A stretch of DNA of 24,061 nucleotides from JBFLVQ01 sp040758525. Its GTDB lineage: Bacteria > Acidobacteriota > Blastocatellia > Chloracidobacteriales > JADJPF01. Below the pieces are notes generated by a model. It saw only the letters and a program-made list of their open reading frames with translations, had not been told where the DNA came from and did not search any database. Where the stretch lies: assembly GCA_040758525.1 (NCBI GenBank), contig JBFLVQ010000062.1, positions 1 through 24,061 of the forward strand, in the 5' to 3' direction. This document shows, one piece after another, positions 1-6,062 of this stretch (positions are counted from its first letter, which is position 1; every line of letters starts with the position of its first letter). Position numbers and translations under genes: made by a program.

Positions 1-50
1 TCTATTTATGCAGGTTTTCTCAGTTGCGGCCAAGAGTTATCATTGCGCAG

Positions 51-245
51 CTATTGAGGCTGCTCAATGATGGCAAATTCATCCTCGGCCAAGATAAAAC
101 ATTTGGCCGAGGTCTTCTTTGCCTTTTTGATAAATAAACCTGCTTCCAAACAGTTCTTCAGATGTTCCCAACCAAGCTCGCTTTCAAAGAAGGATGATCG
201 ATAACTGATTAAAAGACAGATGACCTTTCTTCCTTCATTTGACAT
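51..245 (-). CDS. small hypothetical protein, 64 aa
   Basis: I do not recognise this 64-residue protein. It has no signal peptide or membrane segment. It is charged and mixed, with a lysine-rich stretch near residue 40 (KKAKK) and an acidic patch near residue 54 (AEDE). Its reality is supported by a good ribosome binding site: reading on the minus strand, AAAGGTG lies 2-3 bases before the ATG at 245. It starts 54 bases downstream of the S74-domain gene on the same strand with no obvious terminator between, so the two are probably co-transcribed. Function unknown. Confidence 0.6.
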   Translation of the reverse strand: MSNEGRKVICLLISYRSSFFESELGWEHLKNCLEAGLFIKKAKKTSAKCFILAEDEFAIIEQPQ

Positions 246-299
246 TGCACCTTTTAATCAGTCACGATACTTTGCTCGATCTTATCTTAGCTATTCCAA

Positions 300-1550
300 C
301 TATTTGCTTTCCAACAATTCTATCCTACGCTTCAAACTCTCATTTTCCGTCTTTAGCTCTTTTATAGCTTCTAGCAATATTACAGTCAGTTTGCCATAAT
401 CAACAGATTTATAACTATCAGATTCTGTTGTATTGACCAATTCCGGAAATACAGCTTCGATTTCTTGTGCAATTACACCTAACTCTCTATGCTCTGCTTT
501 GTACCCTAACGATTGGGCCTGAGCATTCCATTTAAAAGATATAGCCTGAATCTTATCAATCGTCTTCAATACTCCAGACAACGGAGTTATATTTTCCTTT
601 AATCTTAAATCTGAAGGAGTATTATATCCGGTTGCCAGTACCCGCCCACCTACCTCAAGTCCTGACTCACTCTCAGTTTTAGACTCAGCTACCGGTTTGC
701 CGATAATAACAGTACCAGCAAAAAATGCATTGCCAGAGTTATCCAGTGAAAATGCATCATTATTGTCAGGAGTTTTTACAACAAAAGCGCTTGAATTTGC
801 CCTAGGCATCCGCATAAAAATATTACCAGCAAAAAATGCGCTGCCAGAATTGTTTAGCACAAATACCTCTTGCTCTGTGGGATCTTTTACGACAAGTATT
901 TTAGAATCAATTCCCGTCATCCGACTAATAATACCAACCTGATTATTAACCGTTGAGTTCAGTCTTACCATTTCAGTAAGTGACCCACTAGCTTCCACCT
1001 CTAAAAGACTATTGCACTGAGCATTTGGATCTATAGAGAGTTCCTGTCTTAGAACCAGTGCTTTATGGGTGTTCAGTAATGTGCCAATTACAGCTCCTGT
1101 TCCCCTTAAACAATTTTTCGTCAAACCAATCGCAAACCCTGTACCATCTGTACCATCCTGCTGGACATATATACCATCTGAAGCTCCCCAGTTATTAAGC
1201 AGGATACCACGTCCTTTATCAACCATTCCGCCCACAGTCTCAATCCACAAGCCAGCAACAAAATTCCTAATGGTCGGGCTAGGTGGTGCTTGAATCTTTA
1301 AAGCTGAAATTGGTTGGTTATCATAAATCGGATCTGATGTATCAGGATGTGTCAGTAACAGGGCGGGCCTTGAATTGTCTTTTGCAATTTCAAGCTTTGC
1401 ATTTGGTGTCGTTGTTCCAATACCAAGTGATCCTACAAATCCTTGACAATTTGTATTTTGTGGACATTGAGATTGTGCTTGTGTTGGGATAATAACCAAT
1501 AAAAGCAATACCACAAGTGAATTTATAAAGAAAGACATTCTTTTAAACAT
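300..1550 (-). CDS. exported tail-fiber-like protein with C-terminal S74 intramolecular chaperone domain
   Basis: This 416-residue protein begins with a signal peptide: a positive start (MFKRM), a leucine/valine-rich core, then TQAQSQ. The open frame extends nine codons upstream to 1577, but AAAGGAG lies 7 bases before the ATG at 1550, so I chose 1550. Near residue 42 is an LGIGTTTPNAKLEI motif, common in exported beta-rich proteins of this class. The middle is glycine/asparagine-rich and contains two near-identical 25-residue segments with the core NSG.AFFAG. The last ~105 residues match the peptidase S74 domain known from endosialidase tailspikes: SDLRLKENI, with Ser313-Asp314 as the expected self-cleavage site, then ELGVIAQEIEAVFPELV and VDYGKL, ending in a heptad-like coiled coil (LKTENESLKRRIELLES). 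In known members this domain helps a trimeric beta fibre fold and is then cut off. Here I infer a trimeric surface fibre, cellular rather than phage, because of the signal peptide and the absence of phage genes. Confidence 0.9.
   Translation of the reverse strand: MFKRMSFFINSLVVLLLLVIIPTQAQSQCPQNTNCQGFVGSLGIGTTTPNAKLEIAKDNSRPALLLTHPDTSDPIYDNQPISALKIQAPPSPTIRNFVAGLWIETVGGMVDKGRGILLNNWGASDGIYVQQDGTDGTGFAIGLTKNCLRGTGAVIGTLLNTHKALVLRQELSIDPNAQCNSLLEVEASGSLTEMVRLNSTVNNQVGIISRMTGIDSKILVVKDPTEQEVFVLNNSGSAFFAGNIFMRMPRANSSAFVVKTPDNNDAFSLDNSGNAFFAGTVIIGKPVAESKTESESGLEVGGRVLATGYNTPSDLRLKENITPLSGVLKTIDKIQAISFKWNAQAQSLGYKAEHRELGVIAQEIEAVFPELVNTTESDSYKSVDYGKLTVILLEAIKELKTENESLKRRIELLESK
713..893 (-). repeat. 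two 70-base repeat units, 111 bases apart, inside the S74 gene
   Basis: Bases 713-782 and 824-893 align without gaps and share long identical stretches, such as TACCAGCAAAAAATGC at the start of both. They encode the two related segments KTPDNNDAFSLDNSGNAFF and KDPTEQEVFVLNNSGSAFF. The offset of 37 codons fits successive layers of a repetitive beta fibre. This is duplication within the gene, not a mobile repeat. Confidence 0.75.
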
Positions 1551-1858
1551 TTGTATTCTCCTTTCGATTTTCAGCATGTCTCATTTCATAAAGGAAAAAA
1601 TAGTTCTCAGGTAGTGAATTACCATGCCTAACAATTCCCTATACCTCATTCAACTGTCGAGATGTGGTCTATAACGCGGCAGTGGAAACCATTCGAAAGC
1701 ACCTAGACAGTCGAATCAGATGGTCTGTAGGAAGCAAGCGCGTAATTGATAGCAAATGCAGTAAAAGTTGACATTGAAACCTTGTCGGGCTAGCACTAAT
1801 TACCCAATATTTATATAGCAAACCTGAACCTTTATAAGCATGTTTTCCTGGATTTCTT
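1551..1858. other. 308-base intergenic stretch without a supported gene
   Basis: This lies between the start of the S74 gene and the end of the TPR-CHAT gene. I find no reading frame with a ribosome binding site apart from the disfavoured nine-codon extension of the S74 gene, and no hairpin with a T-tract that would end the TPR-CHAT transcript. A TTGACA hexamer at 1768-1773 faces the plus strand and has no good -10 box. The promoter of the S74 gene should lie here but I cannot place it. Confidence 0.5.
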
Positions 1859-4800
1859 TCAGGGTTCGCCTTGCAATTGGAACGCTGCCCAATAATAGGG
1901 TGCGTGCCATCGTTTCGTGCGACACAAGCTGATCTGCGCCTTGCGTAGCGCCTGTGCTGGACGCATTCCCTCTCTCAACAAACTATAATAAAGATTGCTC
2001 ATCAATTCAGCAGTAGCGCGATCATCTATATTCCATAGGCTGGCCAATACGCTACCTGCACCAGCATACATAAAACCCCGCGTCAATCCGATCAATCCTT
2101 CCCCTTTTATCTCTTTGCCTAGTCCCGTCTGGCAAGCACTAAGTACCACCAGTTCCGCTGACAGTTTCAAGTTGTAAACTTCATGAAGGCGCAAGAACCC
2201 ATCCTGCGGCTGCCCATTTTTATTAAAAAGCGAGAGCACTAAACCCGAAAGCTCTGGGTGGGTGCTGTTGACCATGCCATGAGTAGCAAAATGCAAATAG
2301 CGGTATTGACCGAGTTCCTCACTTAGTGCAGTAGCCTTATTAGCATCGAAATCGAGGGCCAGTTTTCCTTCTCCAGGAGGAACAAACTTAATGATTGCTT
2401 CTGCCTCTCTGCGACTAAAGGGCAGCCTGGGCATGGTTAGCTTAACCTTTATCATGCCAACTTCTCTGGCCGACCTCTCCAATGCAGCATCGTAGGTGGG
2501 TACAAGAGTTGAAGCAGAGCGTGTGGAGGCTTGTAAGTCGACAGTGGCCGGTTGCTGTTTTTGTCGCTTCAATCGCCTATTAACCCTTTTCGGCAACACA
2601 CGCGCATCATCTCTGTTAAAAACCGGATCGGCAAATACGACGGCAGATTTAACAGCGGCCTTACGATCTCTCAATTCGCGTCGCAATGCTGCTAAAGCGG
2701 AAGCTGAGGGTTCATTGATGATCTCGTGTTCAAACAATAGAGGAACTCTACTTTTTCCGCTGTCACCATTCTTATCCATTATCGGTGCAGGAAGAGCACC
2801 AAATGGAAGGTATTGTAATGCGCCATCACTTACGATAAGTAGGCGTTTGAAGGCTAACGAACCAGCTACCGGCCCAAGCAGGATCTGGCTTAACCTTGTT
2901 GCTGCCTGCCAATAAGCCATTTCTGCCTGCGTCGCAGGTATTTCACTATACTTAATATCAGTTTTACCAACCTCTTTTCTGGTCTTGCGGGTTAATCCGT
3001 CGGGTTTGGTTTGCAATAATAAGTCATAAACATGCCGTGCCACATTTTCAATCTCAGCGCGCTTGGGTAATTTATGACTCTCAATTGAAGTTGAGGTCAC
3101 AACCCAGAGAAAACTCTGCTCTTCTCCCAAGGCATACTCCAGCAGTAAAGTGTTATCGTCGAGGAGTTGTTCCTGAATTTCTTTGAGGCTCAACGGTTGC
3201 GATTGCGTTAACGAAAAATAGCGTGGATTTTGGTATCTTATTTGAGCTTGAACCTGCTGCAGTTCTGCGGTTAGTAGAGCGATCTCATTATCCAGTTCTT
3301 CTACTTGTTTAATCTTCTCTTTGTCAACCTTGAGTTGTACCAGCTTATTGGCCGCAGCGCTTAGCTTTAACTGCAAATTGTTCTCCTGCTTGATAAGTTC
3401 TGCCGGAACACCTTGGCGGATGTTGTCTCGGGTTTCACCAAGCAACTCCAATAGACTACGTGCCCGCACTCGCTCACTTGCCTGCAATGCCAGCGTGTTA
3501 TAACCAGCCGTTGGTTGCCATTCATGTAGTTGCATTAGCAGATCTATATAAGATTCGTAACAATTTTTTATTGTCGCAAAGTAAGATGCTCGTAGTTCCG
3601 CGCTACCGATTTTAGTTCGTAGCGATTCAATGATTTTAATTGCCTCCGCAAGCTTGGTGTGCGCCTCGGCCAGATTACCGCGCTGATTATCGATACGGGC
3701 AAGCTCATAGAGCGCTTGCACTTCTTTACTGCGGTTATTAATCGTTCGAGAAATGTCTAATGCTTTGCGATAGCGATCAATGGCTTGCTGGTAATCCCCA
3801 AACCGAGCGTAGATATTGCCACTATTGATAAGGGCATAAGTTTCAGAATAACGGTCGTTAAGCATAAGGCAGAGGGGCAATACCTGATTGTAGTTGTCTA
3901 GTGCTCGTTGATATTCTCCTAACACAGCAAGAACCCAACCGATATCGTTGAGGACACGCACAACGCCTCGGGAATCGCCTGCCGAGCGGCTGATTGGTAG
4001 TGCTTGGTGGTAGTATTCGAGTGCCCGTTGATATTCTTCAAGGTTAGCGTAAACCTTGCCGATATTGTTAAGAGTATAACCCTCTCCTCTTTGCTCGCCG
4101 ACAATGCGGAAAATTGGCAGTGCCTGTTCATAATAGCTAAGCGCTTGGCGATACTCACCAAGATCAGAGTAAACCCTGCCAATATTACTGAGCATATATG
4201 CTTCTCCATACTGGCTACTCAGGGCTCGGAAAATTTGCAATGCTCGGTGGTAATAATCAAGTGCTTGTTGTTGCTCGTCCAAACTAGCGTAAATCACACT
4301 GATGCTGTTGAGAAGGTATGCCTCTCCATAGCGATCTCCTATCTCCTGCAAAAACGGCAGCGCCTGGTTATAGTATTGAAGCGCTTTTTGTCTCTCGCCT
4401 AGATCTGCATAAATTTTGCCGATATTGTTGAGTACTGTGGCTTTGCCTCTGGGATCATTAATGTCACGATACACTGCTAAAGCTTGATTGTAATAATCGA
4501 GCGACTGTTGCATCTCTACTCGACAGAGGTAGCATTTGCCAATGTTGTTAAGGGTAAAAGCCTCTTCTGTACGATCTCCAGCGGCTCGAAAAAGTTGCAG
4601 TGCCTGTGAATATTTTTCGATAGCTTGTTGACATGATTCTTTGGTCTGTTGATCAAGCCCCTGGTCACCTTCGGTAAACGCCTTCTGAGCAGCAATACGG
4701 CTGATATCTTGAGGATTGGCTGGCCTAAGCTCTTTAACTCTTAATTCGTAGCCTCCCGTCTTGGTCTCTTTTTCCTTAGCGCTTATTTCCAACCGGAAAT

Positions 4801-5185
4801 AGCCACTCTCTGCTGCTAACCAGTAAATATGCTCTAAACCTTCTACACTCTTTTGGCGATTAACAACAATTAACTTCTCGCCATTGGGAGCAAAGAGCGT
4901 CGCGATTATGCCAATACCTTTCTGGTCGATAATTACATGCAGATACTCCCCAGAGTTGAGGTTTATGCGATAGTAATGGCTGCCACCCGTCTCAAGTTCT
5001 CGTATTACTGGTTTGTCCTGCGCCAATACAATAAAGTTTCCGTTGGTTTCTCTGTTATTTTTGGTGTCATTATCTTGGTGTATTATGGAAAAGGCGCCTT
5101 GAGCCTGTGTCTTTTCCAAAGGAAGCAGGCAAAAACCTATGCTCAACAAAAGACAAAGGACAAAATTAGATATTTTAAGTGACAT
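1859..5185 (-). CDS. secreted TPR-CHAT protein (caspase-like peptidase domain)
   Basis: This 1108-residue protein starts at 5185, where AAAGGA sits 6-7 bases before an ATG that opens a classic signal peptide ending in TQAQG; the frame runs 27 codons further to 5266 but lacks a ribosome binding site there. Domain order: signal peptide (1-29); a beta-sandwich of the bacterial pre-peptidase C-terminal type (about 60-152, ending GGYELRVKEL); eight consecutive 40-residue TPR units (184-503); a helical, coiled-coil-prone linker (about 510-655); and a C-terminal CHAT domain (about 660-1108). The CHAT dyad is visible as HFATHG with His969 and VVLSACQTGLG with Cys1018, so it looks catalytically intact. 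CHAT domains are caspase/separase relatives that cut proteins, and TPRs usually bind a partner that controls this. The signal peptide places it outside the cytoplasm, so the partner and substrate are probably envelope proteins. They are unknown. It is unlikely to be a CRISPR-linked TPR-CHAT, since no Cas gene is present. Confidence 0.93.
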   Translation of the reverse strand: MSLKISNFVLCLLLSIGFCLLPLEKTQAQGAFSIIHQDNDTKNNRETNGNFIVLAQDKPVIRELETGGSHYYRINLNSGEYLHVIIDQKGIGIIATLFAPNGEKLIVVNRQKSVEGLEHIYWLAAESGYFRLEISAKEKETKTGGYELRVKELRPANPQDISRIAAQKAFTEGDQGLDQQTKESCQQAIEKYSQALQLFRAAGDRTEEAFTLNNIGKCYLCRVEMQQSLDYYNQALAVYRDINDPRGKATVLNNIGKIYADLGERQKALQYYNQALPFLQEIGDRYGEAYLLNSISVIYASLDEQQQALDYYHRALQIFRALSSQYGEAYMLSNIGRVYSDLGEYRQALSYYEQALPIFRIVGEQRGEGYTLNNIGKVYANLEEYQRALEYYHQALPISRSAGDSRGVVRVLNDIGWVLAVLGEYQRALDNYNQVLPLCLMLNDRYSETYALINSGNIYARFGDYQQAIDRYRKALDISRTINNRSKEVQALYELARIDNQRGNLAEAHTKLAEAIKIIESLRTKIGSAELRASYFATIKNCYESYIDLLMQLHEWQPTAGYNTLALQASERVRARSLLELLGETRDNIRQGVPAELIKQENNLQLKLSAAANKLVQLKVDKEKIKQVEELDNEIALLTAELQQVQAQIRYQNPRYFSLTQSQPLSLKEIQEQLLDDNTLLLEYALGEEQSFLWVVTSTSIESHKLPKRAEIENVARHVYDLLLQTKPDGLTRKTRKEVGKTDIKYSEIPATQAEMAYWQAATRLSQILLGPVAGSLAFKRLLIVSDGALQYLPFGALPAPIMDKNGDSGKSRVPLLFEHEIINEPSASALAALRRELRDRKAAVKSAVVFADPVFNRDDARVLPKRVNRRLKRQKQQPATVDLQASTRSASTLVPTYDAALERSAREVGMIKVKLTMPRLPFSRREAEAIIKFVPPGEGKLALDFDANKATALSEELGQYRYLHFATHGMVNSTHPELSGLVLSLFNKNGQPQDGFLRLHEVYNLKLSAELVVLSACQTGLGKEIKGEGLIGLTRGFMYAGAGSVLASLWNIDDRATAELMSNLYYSLLREGMRPAQALRKAQISLCRTKRWHAPYYWAAFQLQGEP
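3677..4636 (-). repeat. eight tandem 120-base TPR-encoding units
   Basis: The TPR part of the CHAT gene is exactly eight units of 40 codons with no insertion or deletion. Each unit carries the TPR_12-like pattern NNIGKVYA.LGEYQ.AL.YY.QAL and a variable ending around DRYGEAY. On the plus strand the period is seen as recurring words such as TGGTAGTA and CCGATATTGTT every 120 bases. The regular phase suggests growth by unit duplication and leaves the gene open to gain or loss of units. Confidence 0.88.
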
Positions 5186-5515
5186 ACTCAGTCCTTTAAT
5201 CCATTTCTTTTGCCAGATAGCAAAAGTGAATAATAATAGTTGGGAGAGAATCAGCAAGCTTAGCATAGCATGGTATACACAAGGGAGGTTTCATTAGTTT
5301 GTGATCAATCCCAATTATGACCTGTCAATGGATATAGATGCTATATTAAGATCAATGTCTTTATGCCTGTCGCGCTGGAGGAGAGCAGATTAATAGTAGT
5401 CTTGACCGTTGTCACGCGGTATGATCACTACCGGATATACTCGCAGCATCGAACCATACCGCCTGCAGGCTTTTTTGCTGGCTGGAAACAAACCTCAGCA
5501 AAGTTTTCTAGATTT
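5186..5515. other. 330-base intergenic stretch upstream of the TPR-CHAT gene
   Basis: No gene is supported here; overlapping plus-strand frames from about 5363 and 5409 lack ribosome binding sites and run antisense through the lipoprotein gene. On the minus strand a TTGACA hexamer lies at 5328-5323 (about 140 bases before the TPR-CHAT start), with only a poor -10 candidate at the right distance. A short inverted repeat, CGGTA-N7-TACCG, lies at 5417-5433 with TGATCA at its centre. Either could belong to TPR-CHAT gene control, but neither is convincing alone. Confidence 0.4.
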
Positions 5516-5650
5516 CTATCTCGGGGGCGGTGTTTCTATTGGAGTTGGAGTAGGTTCGTCACATGCAGAGAAACTGATACAGACAAACGTGAGCAGAATT
5601 AGGCAGAGCACCGTTGCTAGCTTGGATCTGTAGTTAATATTAACTTTCAT
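5516..5650 (-). CDS. small proline/threonine-rich lipoprotein, 44 aa
   Basis: This gene is easy to miss because of its length. The product starts MKVNINYRSK, continues with a hydrophobic core (residues 11-27) and reaches FSAC at 27-30, a near-standard lipobox with Cys30 as the lipidation site. The mature part would be only 15 residues, acidic then proline-rich (CDEPTPTPIETPPPR). On the minus strand AGAGGTG lies 4-5 bases before the ATG, and a TATAAT hexamer lies about 20 bases before it. It is upstream of, and on the same strand as, the TPR-CHAT gene, but 330 bases away. Tiny lipoproteins of this kind are seen in many Gram-negative genomes, with mostly unknown roles. Support is structural only, as I recognise no family. 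Confidence 0.68.
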   Translation of the reverse strand: MKVNINYRSKLATVLCLILLTFVCISFSACDEPTPTPIETPPPR

Positions 5651-6062
5651 AACACACCTCTTAAAAATTGATTATAGTTAGTAGTGCTTAACTAATAGAT
5701 TGGTTAACATCGTTAGCAATGTTTTGTAGCTATTTGAAAAATTATGTTGGTAGTAGTGGTAGTGGGATTTCCATCGGATAGGTCTCCCACAACCATACCC
5801 AGCTTTAGCAGGCTAATCTAAGAGTTTTTCCCCAAAAGGTCAAGCCTTTTTTCGCGGAAAATATGGTGAGTAAGAATAAATGTGCAGAGTGCGACAATTA
5901 AGCGCATGTGAAGCGATAGATATTTTGTTCCCTTAAGTTACCAAATTATCCAAAATTGCTATCAGCACACTTTATTATATCTGATATATACTATAGGATC
6001 TTAGTAATCTGAAAACCATGCCATCGAGTTATGAATAAGTCAATGTTAGGAGCAATCTTAAT
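5651..6062. other. 412-base divergent intergenic region with an 11-bp hairpin
   Basis: It separates the minus-strand lipoprotein from the plus-strand VWFA gene. It holds an inverted repeat with arms at 5757-5767 (TGGTAGTGGGA) and 5785-5795 (TCCCACAACCA), 10 of 11 positions pairing around a 17-base loop. A weak AAAAGG-N5-CCTTTT stem lies at about 5835-5851. From 5971 to 5996 the DNA is strongly AT-rich with TATACT at 5987-5992, a -10 candidate for the VWFA gene, but no clear -35 box. Short frames of 25-27 codons across the hairpin have no ribosome binding site. Confidence 0.5.
5671..5676 (-). promoter_or_regulatory. TATAAT -10 box before the small lipoprotein gene
   Basis: On the minus strand a perfect TATAAT hexamer occurs 20 bases before the ATG at 5650. 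The -35 position (about 5694-5700) reads TCTATT or ATCTAT, a poor match, so this would be a weak or activator-dependent promoter with a very short leader. Just upstream, TTAAC-N10-GTTAA (5689-5708) forms a short inverted repeat that could be an operator. Confidence 0.4.

Noticed and set aside
1670..1715. GTGGAAACCATTCGAAAG resembles part of a cyclic-di-GMP (GEMM-I) riboswitch.
   Set aside because: The diagnostic downstream CGCAAAGCC block and the second helix are missing, and the motif reads on the plus strand while both flanking genes are on the minus strand.
1768..1796. TTGACA followed 17 bases later by TAGCAC, a possible plus-strand promoter.
   Set aside because: The -10 match is poor and it would only drive antisense RNA into the TPR-CHAT gene.
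1859..5185. TPR-CHAT as part of a CRISPR-guided (Craspase-type) protease system.
   Set aside because: It carries a signal peptide, and no Cas gene or repeat array is in the window.
5363..5633. Two overlapping plus-strand frames of 79 and 74 codons.
   Set aside because: No ribosome binding sites, no recognisable domain, and they run antisense to the better supported lipoprotein gene.
5743..5820. 25-codon plus-strand frame starting MLVVVVVGF, and a 27-codon minus-strand frame across the same hairpin.
   Set aside because: Neither has a ribosome binding site; the valine and threonine runs simply reflect the GGTAGT-type repeat in the hairpin arms.
5835..5851. AAAAGG-N5-CCTTTT followed by TT, a terminator-like stem.
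   Set aside because: The stem has only two GC pairs and no gene ends nearby on either strand.
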